64,000 nt of DNA from an uncultured Coriobacteriaceae bacterium (GCA_944322305.1 CALUOP010000003.1:1-64000), one strand, 5' to 3'; positions 10,272 through 20,120 are shown, counted from the first letter of the stretch. Notes: generated by a model not told the origin, from the sequence alone. Made by a program: numbers and translations.

Positions 10272-11888
10272 TTAGTTCTCCTCAGACACGTCGGCCGAGG
10301 CCGCCTGGGCCTGGTCGCGCGTGGCGACGTAGCGCTGCTTGTAGGAGTCGACCGCCTCGGTCAGGCGCTGCTCGACCTCGCCCTCGATCTTGCAGGTGCC
10401 CTCGTCCAGGCGCTGCATGAGGGCCGGGACGCTGGAGTGCAGGTCGTCGATAAGCCCGTCGCGGAACGGCAGGACCTCGGAGAGCTCCAAGTCGTCCAGC
10501 ACGCCGCGGTTGCCGGCGAAGAGCACCGCAACCTGCTCGGACACCGAGAAGGGCTTGAAACGGCGCTGCTTCAGCAGCTCGGTCATGCGCGAGCCGTGCG
10601 TGAGCTGCTTTTGGGTCGAGGCGTCCAGGTCGCTTCCGAACTGGGTGAAGCCGGCGAGCTCGCGGTAGGCCGCGAGATCCAGGCGGAGGTTGCCCGCCAC
10701 CTGCTTCATGGCCTTGGTCTGGGCGGCGCCGCCTACGCGCGACACCGAGATGCCCACGTCAACAGCCGGGCGCTGACCCTGGAAGAAGAGCTCGGACTGC
10801 AGGTAGATCTGGCCGTCGGTGATCGAGATCACGTTGGTGGGGATGTAGGCGGACACGTCGCCGTCCTGCGTCTCGATGAGGGGCAGCGCCGTGAGCGAGC
10901 CGCCGCCGAGGTCGTCGGACAGCTTGCAGGCGCGCTCGAGCAGGCGCGAGTGCAGGTAAAAGATGTCGCCCGGGTAGGCCTCGCGTCCCGGCGGGCGGTG
11001 CAGCGTCAGCGACATCTGGCGGTAGGCCACGGCGTGCTTGGACAGGTCGTCGTAGACCACGAGCACGTGCTTGCCGGGGTTGCCCTTGCGCGCCAGGTGC
11101 CCGTCGGCACCGCGCGTCATGAAGTACTCGCCGATGGCGGCGCCCGCCATGGGAGCGATGTACTGCAGCGGCGCCGGCATGGAGGCCGAGGCCGAGACGA
11201 TGACGGTGTAGTCCATCGCGCCGTGCTTGGCCAGCGTCTCGCGGATCGAGGCGATGGTGGACGCCTTCTGGCCGATCGCGACGTAGATGCAGATCATGTT
11301 CTTGCCGCGCTGGTTGATGATGGCGTCGATGGCGATGGCGGTCTTGCCGGTCTTGCGGTCGCCGATAATGAGCTCGCGCTGGCCGCGGCCGATCGGGATC
11401 ATGGCGTCCACGGCGAGCAGGCCAGTCTGCACCGGCTCGCACACAGGCGTGCGCTCGATGATGCCGGGGGCCTTGAACTCGATGGGGCGGCGGTGCGTGG
11501 TGTGGATCTCGCCGCGGCCGTCGATGGGCTGGCCGAGCGGGTTGACCACGCGGCCGAGCATGGCGCTGCCCGTGGGAATGTCCATGATGCGCCCGGTCGT
11601 GCGGCAGACGTCGCCTTCCTTGATGGCCTCCGCGTTGCCGAACAGCACCGCGCCGACCTCTTCGCGCTCGAGGTTCTGCACGAGGCCGTACACGGTCTCG
11701 CCGGTGTCCTCGCTCTTGAGCTCCAAAAGCTCGCCGGCCATGGCGCTCTTCAAGCCCGAGATGCGGGCGATGCCGTCGCCGACCTCGGAGACCGTAGAGA
11801 CCTCCTGCGTGTTGACCGTGGCGGCAAGGTTGCCCAAGCGCTTCTCAAGCGCCTTGGCGATGTTCTCTGCGTTGAGCTGCTCGGACAT
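10272..11888 (-). CDS. atpA: ATP synthase F1 alpha subunit
   Basis: This is the non-catalytic nucleotide-binding subunit of F1. The 538-aa protein carries the P-loop [13 protein letters not shown], the [13 protein letters not shown] region and the [15 protein letters not shown] segment. I choose ATG 11888, which overlaps the atpH stop as TGATG, with AGGGAGGT 8 bp upstream. An in-frame GTG at 11891 is an alternative. Confidence 0.97.
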   Translation of the reverse strand: MSEQLNAENIAKALEKRLGNLAATVNTQEVSTVSEVGDGIARISGLKSAMAGELLELKSEDTGETVYGLVQNLEREEVGAVLFGNAEAIKEGDVCRTTGRIMDIPTGSAMLGRVVNPLGQPIDGRGEIHTTHRRPIEFKAPGIIERTPVCEPVQTGLLAVDAMIPIGRGQRELIIGDRKTGKTAIAIDAIINQRGKNMICIYVAIGQKASTIASIRETLAKHGAMDYTVIVSASASMPAPLQYIAPMAGAAIGEYFMTRGADGHLARKGNPGKHVLVVYDDLSKHAVAYRQMSLTLHRPPGREAYPGDIFYLHSRLLERACKLSDDLGGGSLTALPLIETQDGDVSAYIPTNVISITDGQIYLQSELFFQGQRPAVDVGISVSRVGGAAQTKAMKQVAGNLRLDLAAYRELAGFTQFGSDLDASTQKQLTHGSRMTELLKQRRFKPFSVSEQVAVLFAGNRGVLDDLELSEVLPFRDGLIDDLHSSVPALMQRLDEGTCKIEGEVEQRLTEAVDSYKQRYVATRDQAQAASADVSEEN

Positions 11889-12361
11889 CACGCAGCACCT
11901 CCCTCTTCATCCATAGGTTTGGCAAGCACGTCGCGCGCGGCCGCGAGCTGCGTGCGCACGGACATGTCGCGGCGCTTGCCGCGCGCCGCGAGCACCACGC
12001 CGCCGATGATCTCGGGGTCGACGTGCTCGATGAGAAAGACCTTCCTGCCGAAGTCGGCCTCGCACCGGCGCTCGATGACGGCGCGCAGGTGCTCGTCCAA
12101 CGGGACGGCCGTGGTGACCTCGACGCCCACAACGTCGTCGTCGGCCTCCACCAGGTCGCGGTACAGCTTCAAAACGCCGGGCAGCAGGCCCATGTCGCCG
12201 TGCTCGTTAAGCGCGCGCAGCACAGCGATAAGCTCGGGGGACGCGCCGACAACAACCTCGAGGTCGCGCAGGTTGTCGAAAACGCGGCCCTCGGCCTTGG
12301 AGGCCTCGAGCAGCGTGCGCGCGTAGGTCTCGACCAGCCGCTCCTCGCTGCGGCTAGCCAT
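11888..12361 (-). CDS. atpH: ATP synthase F1 delta subunit
   Basis: This is the peripheral-stalk subunit joining F1 to subunit b. The 157-aa protein is short for the family and shows [15 protein letters not shown] at the N-terminus and the C-terminal [20 protein letters not shown] block. Its start overlaps the atpF stop by 8 bp and its stop overlaps the atpA start. Confidence 0.9.
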   Translation of the reverse strand: MASRSEERLVETYARTLLEASKAEGRVFDNLRDLEVVVGASPELIAVLRALNEHGDMGLLPGVLKLYRDLVEADDDVVGVEVTTAVPLDEHLRAVIERRCEADFGRKVFLIEHVDPEIIGGVVLAARGKRRDMSVRTQLAAARDVLAKPMDEEGGAA

Positions 12362-12950
12362 TGAGGCTCCCCACCTCGTCCATGTACTTCTCGATCAGGT
12401 TGCGCTGCTCGTTCTCGTCCAGCGACTCGCCGATGATCTTGGAGGCCACGGAGACCGCGAGGTTGGCGATGGTGGCGGAAGAGCTGGCGTACACGGCGCG
12501 GCGCTCCTCCTCGATGTTCTCGTGCGCGCGGGCAACCACGGCGGAAGCCTCGTCGTGGGCCTGGCCGATGATGCGGGCGCGCTCGGCCTCGGCGTCGCGG
12601 CGCGCCTCGAGCACGATGTCGGAGGCCTGGCGGCGGGCGTCGGCCACGATCTGCTCGGCCTCGCGGCGCTTCTCGTGGGCCACGGCGTTGGCGTCCTCGG
12701 CGGCCTTGAGGCTGTCCTCGATGCGCTGGGAGCGCTCGTCCATCATGCCGAGCACCTTGGGCCATGCCAGCTTGGCCAGCGCGAAGAAGATGATCAGGAA
12801 GGCGATGAGCGCCGGGATGAACTCCGCCATGTTGGGGATGAGGATGCTGGCGCCGCCGGCTGACTCCTCGGCGAAGGCCGGGGTGGGGGCGGCGAGCAGC
12901 ATGAGCGTGACGGGGACGGCTGCCTGCGCCACGCGCTTGGTGAACTTCAT
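12354..12950 (-). CDS. atpF: ATP synthase Fo subunit b with signal-like N-terminus
   Basis: This is the peripheral-stalk subunit b. The 198-aa protein begins with a signal-peptide-like stretch (residues 1-27, ending APTPAFA), then a membrane helix (about 43-63). A long charged Ala-rich coiled coil follows (DERSQRIEDSLKAAEDANAV and on). The ATG at 12950 has AAGGAG 6 bp upstream; the GTG seven codons earlier lacks one. The extra N-terminal hydrophobic segment suggests processing or a second membrane pass. Confidence 0.93.
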   Translation of the reverse strand: MKFTKRVAQAAVPVTLMLLAAPTPAFAEESAGGASILIPNMAEFIPALIAFLIIFFALAKLAWPKVLGMMDERSQRIEDSLKAAEDANAVAHEKRREAEQIVADARRQASDIVLEARRDAEAERARIIGQAHDEASAVVARAHENIEEERRAVYASSSATIANLAVSVASKIIGESLDENEQRNLIEKYMDEVGSLNG

Positions 12951-12984
12951 AGTCTGCTCCTTACTCGACACGCTCCGGCGCTCC

Positions 12985-13176
12985 TTAGGAGATCAGCGTG
13001 ACGACGAAGCCGATGAGGCCCAGCGCCTCGGTGAACGCGGACGCAAGGATGAAGACCGTGAAGGCACGACCCTGAACCTCGGGCTGACGAGCCATGGCGC
13101 TCGTAGCGCCAAAGGCCGCGAGGCCGATGGCCAGACCAGCACCGATAACACCGAGACCGTAACCGATAACTCCCAC
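12985..13176 (-). CDS. atpE: ATP synthase Fo subunit c
   Basis: This is the proteolipid of the rotor ring. I choose the GTG at 13176 because AAAGGAGGAATT sits directly upstream, giving a short 63-aa hairpin of two membrane helices. The polar loop is ARQPEVQG and the ion-binding carboxylate is Glu50 in FTEALGLIGFV. The Gln and Ser/Thr ligands typical of Na+-type rings are absent, so proton coupling is the better inference. Confidence 0.94.
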   Translation of the reverse strand: MGVIGYGLGVIGAGLAIGLAAFGATSAMARQPEVQGRAFTVFILASAFTEALGLIGFVVTLIS

Positions 13177-13284
13177 AATTCCTCCTTTGTCGGAAGCGCT
13201 TCTGCGCCTAGGGACACCTTGTTTATATCGTTCGGGCACGCGGGCGCGCGCCGGGGAACGCAAGCGTTGAGCGCGGCCGCGGGC

Positions 13285-14082
13285 CTAGTGGCCCTCGGAC
13301 TCCGCGATCTGGATGTACACGGCGGCGAGCACCGTGAAGACGTAGGCCTGCACGAAGGCGACGATGAGCTCCACCGCGTAGATGATGATCAGGATGGCGA
13401 TCCACGCCAGGCTGGGCAGCGCGCCCACGGCGTTCATAGCCGAGAAGTGCTCAAGCAGCGGCTCGGCGAAGATGGTTGCCATGATGGAGAACGACCCCAT
13501 GACGATGTGGCCGGCGAACATGTTGCAGAACAGACGGATGGCCAGCGTGATGGGGCGGAGCAGCAGCGAGAAGACCTCGATGACCCACACGAACACGTTC
13601 ATGGGGAAGGCCACGCCCTCGGGCGCCAGGCTCTTGAGGTAGCCGATCACCCCGTGCTTCTTGCAGCCGAAGTACACGAAGTACACAAAGGTCACCAGCG
13701 CCAGCGCCGCCGTGCAGCCGATGGCGCCCGTGCCCGGCTTCATGCCCGGGATGAGGCCGATGAAGTTGTTGACGAGGATGAAGAAGAACACCGTCGCCAA
13801 AAACGGGAAGTGGCGGCGCCAGCCGGAGCCCACCACGCCCTTGGCCACGTCGCTCTCGACGTACTCGATGAGGTACTCGACGCCGTTGACGAACACGCCC
13901 TTGGGCACGAGCGTCTGCTTCTTCACGAACACGGCGATAATCGCCACGAACACCACGGCGGCAACGAGCAGCCAAAACGAGTACTGCGTCAAGCCAACCG
14001 TGAGATCGCCCACCACCGGGGCGGATGAAAACTCGGAGACCAGATGGTTTATCTCCTCGGGGAGCTTCTCAAAAGCGTCCAA
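13285..14082 (-). CDS. atpB: ATP synthase Fo subunit a
   Basis: This is the stator subunit with the proton half-channels. The 265-aa polytopic protein carries the essential arginine in LAIRLFCNMFAGH and the C-terminal VELIVAFVQAYVFTVL segment. The start is a TTG at 14082, preceded by GGGAGGG at 8-bp spacing; no ATG fits. Confidence 0.95.
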   Translation of the reverse strand: MDAFEKLPEEINHLVSEFSSAPVVGDLTVGLTQYSFWLLVAAVVFVAIIAVFVKKQTLVPKGVFVNGVEYLIEYVESDVAKGVVGSGWRRHFPFLATVFFFILVNNFIGLIPGMKPGTGAIGCTAALALVTFVYFVYFGCKKHGVIGYLKSLAPEGVAFPMNVFVWVIEVFSLLLRPITLAIRLFCNMFAGHIVMGSFSIMATIFAEPLLEHFSAMNAVGALPSLAWIAILIIIYAVELIVAFVQAYVFTVLAAVYIQIAESEGH

Positions 14083-14193
14083 GACTGCACCCTCCCATGC
14101 TCTGCTAAGGAATGCGGGTCATTCTACACCCTACGGTACCCACCTATCACGTAATCTCCACCGTCCCCGCGCACCGCGGCGCCGCAGGCACCG

Positions 14194-14496
14194 CTACGGC
14201 ATCATGATGACCGCAATCGCCACCACAAGCAAGACCAGCGCGAACCCTGCGATCTCACCCACGACGAGAAACACCGACGCCTTCCCCGCCACGAGATACG
14301 CCAGCGCAAACGCACACAAAAGCACGACAAACGACGCAACGACGGCCAAGCCGCCCTTGGCTATGCTCGGCTCGCGCTTGCGCATGACTGTCGGAACGAG
14401 CACGGCCACGAGCGGCAGAAACGCCACGACGCCGACAAGCGCCCCCACGAGCGCGAGCGGCCAGTGTTCGAGCTTCATCTGAATGATGCCGTCCAT
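14194..14496 (-). CDS. AtpI-like small membrane protein
   Basis: A 100-aa protein with three hydrophobic segments (about 10-35, 43-63 and 70-98) lies immediately upstream of atpB on the same strand. Position and topology match the AtpI-type accessory proteins that head many atp operons and help assemble the c-ring. Sequence similarity is not strong enough for certainty. The ATG at 14496 has AAGGGAT upstream; an in-frame ATG at 14478 is possible. Confidence 0.6.
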   Translation of the reverse strand: MDGIIQMKLEHWPLALVGALVGVVAFLPLVAVLVPTVMRKREPSIAKGGLAVVASFVVLLCAFALAYLVAGKASVFLVVGEIAGFALVLLVVAIAVIMMP

Positions 14497-14646
14497 GGCA
14501 GATCCCTTCATCGTGCGGTGGTGGTTGACACGTCGGGCGGCGAGAAGCGCCCCGCCGTTGCCCGTCTGCGCAACTGGAGGGCTTCCCGCCGCCCTGTCTT
14601 GCCTTTTGCGTTTTTGCCGGCGCCGGCGCAGCGGCCGCTTGCGCCT

Positions 14647-15270
14647 TTACGCCTTGTCCTCTTCGAAGTGGCACAGCTCGACGCCCGCCTCGGCGAGCAG
14701 CGCGCTGGAAAGCTCGTCAGGGTAGGAGTCGCGGTAGACGATGCGCTTCACGCCGGCGTTGATGAGCATCTTGGTGCACTGCGCGCACGGGTGCGCGGTG
14801 CAGTAGATGGTCGAGCCATCGGTGGCGATGCCGCCGTGGCGCGCCGCCTGGATGAGCGTGTTCTGCTCGGCGTGAAGGCCGCGGCACAGCTCGTGGCGCT
14901 CCCCGGAGGGGATGCCCAGCTGCTCGCGCAGGCAGCCCACCTTGGCGCAGTGGGCGATGCCGGCCGGCACGCCGTTGTAGCCGGTGGCGAGAATGCGCTT
15001 GTCGGCCACCAGCACCGCGCCGATGTGGCGGCGCAGGCAGGTTGAGCGCGTGGCGACCGCGTCGGCTATCTGCATGAAGTAGCTGTCCCACGAGGGGCGC
15101 ACGTAATGGCGAAACGGCGCGGTGCTCGCCGCCGGCGCTCCCGCGGCGGACGCAGGGGTGCCCGACTCGGAACCGGGTGCGGCGCCGCAGCACGAGCAGC
15201 CGCTGGCCGAGATGCTCTTTTGTATAGCGGCAACCAGAGCTTCCTGGCTGCTGGGAATCTCAGGGGACAC
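14647..15270 (-). CDS. dCMP deaminase family protein (ComEB-like)
   Basis: This zinc deaminase probably converts dCMP to dUMP for thymidylate supply. In the 207-aa protein the ligands are His133/Glu135 in HAEQN and Cys162/Cys165 in PCAQC, with [12 protein letters not shown] upstream as in ComEB-type dCMP deaminases. Residues 1-55 are an extra Ala/Ser/Gly-rich extension that contains CSCC (Cys25, 27, 28). The start is GTG at 15270 with GAGAGGAGG upstream. Confidence 0.88.
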   Translation of the reverse strand: MSPEIPSSQEALVAAIQKSISASGCSCCGAAPGSESGTPASAAGAPAASTAPFRHYVRPSWDSYFMQIADAVATRSTCLRRHIGAVLVADKRILATGYNGVPAGIAHCAKVGCLREQLGIPSGERHELCRGLHAEQNTLIQAARHGGIATDGSTIYCTAHPCAQCTKMLINAGVKRIVYRDSYPDELSSALLAEAGVELCHFEEDKA

Positions 15271-15335
15271 GGAGGCCTCCTCTCAGCGCGGCAAAGGCGC
15301 GAGAGACGCCTGCGCGCATACGTAAAGGTGCGGGC

Positions 15336-16883
15336 CTACTTTACTATCTGGCCGCGGGTGCGCGCAACCGCCTCGCGCCAGCCGCGCAGCTCGCGCGCGC
15401 GGACGTCGAGCGGCATGGAGGGCAGGTAGCGGCGCCCCACGTCGCGGTTCTGCACGAGCTCCTCGCGGCTCTCCCAGTACCCCACGGCAAGCCCCGCCAG
15501 GTACGCAGCGCCCAGCGCGGTGGTCTCTATGACCTCCTCGCGCTCCACCGGAATCTGCAGAAGGTCCGCCTGGAACTGCATGATGAAGTCGTTGCGGGCA
15601 ACGCCGCCGTCAACCGAGAGGCTCGAGAGCTTGAAGCCGGCGTCGGCCTCCATAGCCTCCAGGACGTCGTAGGCCTGGTAAGCGATGGCCTCGCACGCGG
15701 CGCGCACGATGGTGGCGCGCCCCGAGGCCCGGGTGAGCCCGCAGATGATGCCGCGCGCGGCGGAGTCCCACCACGGCGAGCCGAGCCCGGTGAAGGCGGG
15801 CACCAGGTAGCAGCCGCCGTTGCTGGAAAGCGACGCGGCGACCTCCGAGGTCTCGGCCGGATCCTCCACGAGGCCCAGGCCGTCGCGCAGCCACTCGATG
15901 ACCGAGCCCGCCTGGAAGATAGAGCCTTCGAGCGCGTAGGAAACCGACCCGCCCTCGGCGATGCCCACCGTGGAGACGAGCCCGTGCTCCGAGCGCACCA
16001 CGGTGTCACCGGTGTTGACGAGTATGAAGCAGCCCGTGCCGTACGTGCTTTTGGCCGAGCCCCGCTCGAAGCAGCAGTGCCCGAACAGCGACGCCTGCTG
16101 GTCTCCCGCAACGCCGGCGATGGGCGGCATGTGGGTCATGATCTCGCTGGACACGCGCCCGAAGACCCCCGAGCTGGGGCGCACCTCGGGCAGCATGGAG
16201 CGCGGGATGTCCATGATGCGCAGCAGGTCCTCGTCCCACGCGAGTTTGTGGATGTTGAAGAGCATGGTGCGGCTTGCGTTGGTGTAGTCGGTGGCGTGCA
16301 CCGCCCCGCCCGTGAGGTTGAAGATGAGCCAGGTGTCCACCGTGCCGAAAAGCAGGCGCCCCTCGTCAGCCATCTCGCGCGCGCCGGCAACGTTTTCCAA
16401 GATCCACTTGAGCTTGGTGGCCGAGAAGTACGCGTCGGGGATGAGGCCGGTCTTCTCGGCGATAAGGTCGCTGTAGCCGTCGGTCACGAGCGCCTTGGCG
16501 ATGGGCGCCGTGCGGCGGCACTGCCACACGATGGCGGGGGCAACGGGCTGGCCGGTGTCGCGGTCCCACACCACGGTGGTCTCGCGCTGGTTGGTGATGC
16601 CCACCGCAGCGATGTTGGCCGAGTGGATGCCGCTTTTGAACTGGACCTCGATCATCGCGGCGATCTGGCTTGCCAACAGCTCGGTAGGGTCCTGCTCGAC
16701 CCAGCCGGGCCGCGGGTAGGTGCAGGCGACCGGGCGGCTTGCCTGGGCCACCACGCAGCCGTACTCGTCTATGAGCAGCGCCCGCACCGAGGTGGTGCCG
16801 CAGTCGAGCGCCATGACGTAGGAGTTGCGCGGGGCAAGGGGCGCGGCATCTATAACGCCGAGGTCTGACAGAGAGAGGGGCAT
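15336..16883 (-). CDS. glpK: Glycerol kinase
   Basis: GlpK phosphorylates glycerol to sn-glycerol 3-phosphate in the cytoplasm. The 515-aa FGGY-family protein has the ATP/Mg loop ALDCGTTSVRALLID, the glycerol-site stretch NQRETTVVWDRDTG and IVWQCRRTAP, and GDQQASLFGHCCFERGSAKSTYGTG. The ATG at 16883 lies 8 bp after the stop of the Sua5/TsaC gene. No glpF or glpD is nearby, so glycerol uptake must be encoded elsewhere. Confidence 0.93.
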   Translation of the reverse strand: MPLSLSDLGVIDAAPLAPRNSYVMALDCGTTSVRALLIDEYGCVVAQASRPVACTYPRPGWVEQDPTELLASQIAAMIEVQFKSGIHSANIAAVGITNQRETTVVWDRDTGQPVAPAIVWQCRRTAPIAKALVTDGYSDLIAEKTGLIPDAYFSATKLKWILENVAGAREMADEGRLLFGTVDTWLIFNLTGGAVHATDYTNASRTMLFNIHKLAWDEDLLRIMDIPRSMLPEVRPSSGVFGRVSSEIMTHMPPIAGVAGDQQASLFGHCCFERGSAKSTYGTGCFILVNTGDTVVRSEHGLVSTVGIAEGGSVSYALEGSIFQAGSVIEWLRDGLGLVEDPAETSEVAASLSSNGGCYLVPAFTGLGSPWWDSAARGIICGLTRASGRATIVRAACEAIAYQAYDVLEAMEADAGFKLSSLSVDGGVARNDFIMQFQADLLQIPVEREEVIETTALGAAYLAGLAVGYWESREELVQNRDVGRRYLPSMPLDVRARELRGWREAVARTRGQIVK

Positions 16884-16891
16884 GGGGAAAC

Positions 16892-17560
16892 CTACCGTTC
16901 CGCCGGGGCCGGGTCGCGCCCGAGGGCCTCGGCTATCTGGGCGCTGGTGATGGCTCCTTCCCGCAAGATGCGCGGGCTCGGCCCCAGGCACGAGACGATG
17001 GTGGAAGCCTCGCCGCACATGGTGGCGCCGCCGTCTATGGCCACGTCGACGCCCTCCAAGATGCGCGGCTCCACCTCGCTGAAGGAAACCGGAGCGGGCT
17101 GCCCGTGGGTGTTGGCGCTCGTCGTGGCGAGCGGGCAGCCGCAGGCGCGGATAAGCGCCGCCACGACCGGCGAGCGCGACACGCGCAGGGCCACGGTTCC
17201 GTCGCCCGCCTGCAGCGACTTGGGCACCGCGCTGGATGCATGAACGATGAGCGTGAGGGCACCGGGCCAGAAGCGCTCAGCCAGGCGCAGCGTGTCGTCG
17301 TCCACGCCCACGGCGTAGGTCTCGAGGTCCGAAACGTTGTCTACAAGCCACGGGACGGTCTGGGTCCGGTTGCGCTGCTTTAACGAGAAGATGCGCGGAT
17401 AGCCGGCGGAAACGCCGGTGGCGGTATGTACGGCAACGCCGATGCCGTACACGGTTTCGGTGGGATACAGCGCGAGCGCCCCTCGCAGCAGATCCTCAGC
17501 CACGTCGTCGATGGCCAACGGGTGCGGCGTCGCCTCGCTTGTTTTGTACGTGCGGACCAT
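16892..17560 (-). CDS. tsaC: L-threonylcarbamoyladenylate synthase (Sua5/YrdC/TsaC)
   Basis: This protein makes threonylcarbamoyl-AMP, the precursor of the t6A37 modification of ANN-decoding tRNAs. The 222-aa sequence has the YrdC-fold landmarks: YPTETVYGIG, the SLKQRNRTQTVPWLV basic motif, WPGALTLIV, VALRVSRSP and LATTSANTHGQP. It lacks the extra C-terminal Sua5 domain, so it is the short TsaC type. It is followed closely by glpK. Confidence 0.92.
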   Translation of the reverse strand: MVRTYKTSEATPHPLAIDDVAEDLLRGALALYPTETVYGIGVAVHTATGVSAGYPRIFSLKQRNRTQTVPWLVDNVSDLETYAVGVDDDTLRLAERFWPGALTLIVHASSAVPKSLQAGDGTVALRVSRSPVVAALIRACGCPLATTSANTHGQPAPVSFSEVEPRILEGVDVAIDGGATMCGEASTIVSCLGPSPRILREGAITSAQIAEALGRDPAPAER

Positions 17561-17894
17561 TGCGCCACAACCTTTCTCCTAAAGACAACGTGAGAGGCTT
17601 TCAACCGCCTTTCAGATGCGCAGGGGTTCGTGATACCTAGCAGCTATTTTCTCATTCTCGCCGAGGCTGCCGGCGCTCAACGGAAGATTTGTCGCAAACG
17701 GGGAACCCGGCTCGGTCAATGGGGCAAACGGGCGGCATCTGCCGCCGGCAACCGACCGCTTAGGCATGCGCACCAACCGTTCACGGCGCATGACCACACG
17801 TCGAACACAAGGCCTCCACACCTTGGCGCAGCGCCCGACCCGGCGCACGCGAGAGCCGCGCCGGGTCGGGCGCCGGGTGCTTTGATGCTTGGAG
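17561..17894. other. 334-bp gap between prmC and tsaC
   Basis: I see no gene here. The gap holds the strong hairpin at 17831-17873 and the presumed promoter of tsaC. Between about 17677 and 17775 there are several loosely spaced CAAACGG/CAACCG words. They resemble one arm of the GGTTGGTCGC repeat family but are too degenerate to call. Confidence 0.5.
17831..17873 (-). terminator. Hairpin after prmC
   Basis: A perfect 16-bp stem (GCGCCCGACCCGGCGC and its complement) with an 11-base loop begins 22 bp past the prmC stop. There is no clear T-run, so it may act as a terminator or as a 3'-end stabiliser. Confidence 0.6.
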
Positions 17895-19193
17895 TTACCG
17901 ACCGGCAGCCTGCTGGGCGCTCGCCTGCCGAGCATCTTCCTGAGCGGCGTGCGGCATGCGCGCGGTGACGAAGCGCGGCTTGCCCGGCAGGTCGCGCACG
18001 ATGCGCACCTCGGCAAAGCCGGCCGCGCGGCAGATCTGCGCCGCCTGGCCCAAGGTGGTCTCGTGCAGCTCGCAGGCAAAGAATCCGCCCGGCTTGAGCA
18101 CCCCGGGCGCCGCGTCAACCAGCCGACGGAACACGTCGAGCCCGTCCTCGCCGCCCGCAAGCGCAAGCGCCGGCTCAAAGTCGGCCACCTCGTGCGGCAG
18201 CTCGCGCATCACCGCCGAAGGGATGTAGGGAGGGTTCGAGACGAGCACGTCGAAGGTGCCCTGCTCGGCCGGACGCACCGGGGAGAGCAAATCCCCTTGG
18301 CGGATGGCCACCGCACCGGCGAGATCGAGCGCATCGCGGTTCGCCCGCGTGAGCGCGCACGCCTCGGGCGCAATGTCTATCTCGAGCACGCGCACATCAC
18401 CCGGGCGCTCCACCGCAAGCGAGAGCCCGATGCACCCCGTGCCGCACCCCACCTCGACCACGCGCGCCACAGGGGCAGGCGCAGGCTCCGGATCCGGCTC
18501 GGCCTCCTGCGCCGCGTCATCGGCAGAGGCCTCCGCGGCAAAAGCCTCCCCAGCGACCTCCGCGGCGGGACCCTCCCCCTGCGGCGGCACCGCGGCTTGC
18601 GCGTCAGGCTCGTCGAGCGCTGAACCCGACGCGCCGAAGGTCGCCGTCACCGGGCGGTTCTCGTCCTCGTCGTCCTCGTCGCCGCCGCTCGCCTCCGAGG
18701 TTGCAGCCTGAATCAGCGCTGCGGGCGCAGGCGCCGCCTCCGCCGCAACCGAGCGCTCCTGCTCTGCGGCGATCTGCTCGGCCACCTCGGTGTTCCACGC
18801 AAGGACCTTGCGCTCGCGCTGAGCGCCCTGCCTCGCTGCGAGCACGTGTTTGTCCAGGTAGGCCAGCACCTCGTCTACCAGCATCTCGGTCTCCGGGCGC
18901 GGGATGAGCACCCCGGGGGCGCAGGCGACGTTGATGGTGCGGAAGCTCGTCTCGCCGATGATGTACTGCAGCGGCTCGCCGGTCGAGCGGCGCTTGATCA
19001 TGGCGTGCATCTTCTCAAGCTCGGCAGGGGAAAGCGGGCGGTCGTAGTTAACGTAGAGCTGCACCCGGCTGAGGCCCGTGGCCGCCGTTAGCAGCCATTC
19101 GGCCGCAAGGCGGGCCTTCTCGTCTCCCTTGCGCTCCAAATACCCGCGCGTCCAGTCCAGGCAGCTTCGAATCGTCCAGGTTGCCTCCGCCAT
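17895..19193 (-). CDS. prmC: Release factor glutamine methyltransferase with acidic insert
   Basis: PrmC methylates the GGQ glutamine of release factors using SAM. The N-terminal substrate-binding helical domain (residues 1-118), SAM motif I (VVEVGCGTGCIGLSLA, about 246-260) and the catalytic NPPY (320-323) are intact. At 432 aa it is about 150 residues longer than usual, because an acidic Ala/Pro/Glu-rich low-complexity stretch (about 119-242) sits between the two domains. The start at 19193 has AGGGAGGGG upstream. Its substrate gene prfA is on the same strand but 1.15 kb away. Confidence 0.92.
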   Translation of the reverse strand: MAEATWTIRSCLDWTRGYLERKGDEKARLAAEWLLTAATGLSRVQLYVNYDRPLSPAELEKMHAMIKRRSTGEPLQYIIGETSFRTINVACAPGVLIPRPETEMLVDEVLAYLDKHVLAARQGAQRERKVLAWNTEVAEQIAAEQERSVAAEAAPAPAALIQAATSEASGGDEDDEDENRPVTATFGASGSALDEPDAQAAVPPQGEGPAAEVAGEAFAAEASADDAAQEAEPDPEPAPAPVARVVEVGCGTGCIGLSLAVERPGDVRVLEIDIAPEACALTRANRDALDLAGAVAIRQGDLLSPVRPAEQGTFDVLVSNPPYIPSAVMRELPHEVADFEPALALAGGEDGLDVFRRLVDAAPGVLKPGGFFACELHETTLGQAAQICRAAGFAEVRIVRDLPGKPRFVTARMPHAAQEDARQASAQQAAGR

Positions 19194-19604
19194 CGCTCTC
19201 CCCTCCCTGTCTCAGTGAGCTATGGGGGAGATTCTACTGCATCGCCCTGCGGCCAACCGCCTGGGCGCCCCAAACTCCGCGCCTTAGCGTTACGGATCGC
19301 GCGCAAAATAAAACGGCGCCGCCCTGAGGCCTGCCCGACGTTTGGTTAGCCGCGCTAACGACCTGCAAGCTCCAATCGCCCGCAGGCGTGGCAGGAAAGC
19401 CCCGTTGCGCGTGCCGTGACAGCCAGATCCCCTTGCGCGCCCGCCCAATCTCCAACTCATCGCGCCCACAACCCGCAGGGCCCGGGGCGATACGCAGGGC
19501 CCGTGGGAGATAAGAACCCGGTTTTTGCCCGTTATCAAAAACCGGAACCTTATCTCCCACGGGCCCCTCCGCAACGGGACACCTACCCGGGCCCAGTGTC
19601 CAAC

Positions 19605-20120
19605 AGTTGGTCGCGAGAACAGCACCCAAGGCTCGGTTGGCCGTAATTCTCGCAGACGAGCCTTCCGGTTGAACGCTGTTATCGCAGGTAAATCTTGGTT
19701 GGTCGCTGTTTCGACATGGCCGATGCGGTTGGTCGTTCGAACCGCAGCTAAATCCCGGAAAGCCGGGAGTTGCGTGCGGTTTGGGCGACCAAACGGAAGT
19801 TAGCGGTCGGATGAGCGATCAACTGGGAGCTTGGATGCCAGGACAGCGGGCAACCCGCGGCTGGACGTCGGAAGCGCGACCAACCGCTGGGGCCGGCGAT
19901 GTACCTGACGAGAGAAACGCGCGGGCTTCCCGGCCGGCGACGTTTTCGCGATCGACCTGGAGCTTAGATGTCGCAACCACTGGCAACCCGGAGCTTAGCT
20001 GCCGAAGCAGCAAGCAACGTGCGGCTGGATGTCGGAAGTGCGGGCAACCGCTGGCGCCGCCGGCGTATCTGGCAAGAGAAACGCGCGGGCTTCCCAGCTG
20101 GTGACGTTTTCGCAACCAAG
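19605..20120. repeat. Mirrored repeat array B1 (GGTTGGTCGC family)
   Basis: Units with the core GGTTGGTCGC occur at 19605, 19635, 19666, 19697 and 19727, a period of 30-31 bp. After a centre of about 50 bp the inverse core GCGACCAAC appears at about 19785, 19815, 19846 and 19876. Less regular inverse units continue to about 20115. Outside the cores the units differ. Within the right flank about 83 bp are duplicated (19874-19956 and 20039-20120). This lies between prfA and prmC and encodes no convincing protein. The rest of the gap (19194-19604) shows no gene. Confidence 0.75.

Noticed and set aside
17670-17780. A third GGTTGGTCGC-family array downstream of tsaC
   Set aside because: CAAACGG/CAACCG words recur, but the spacing is irregular (about 20-30 bp) and there is no opposite arm.
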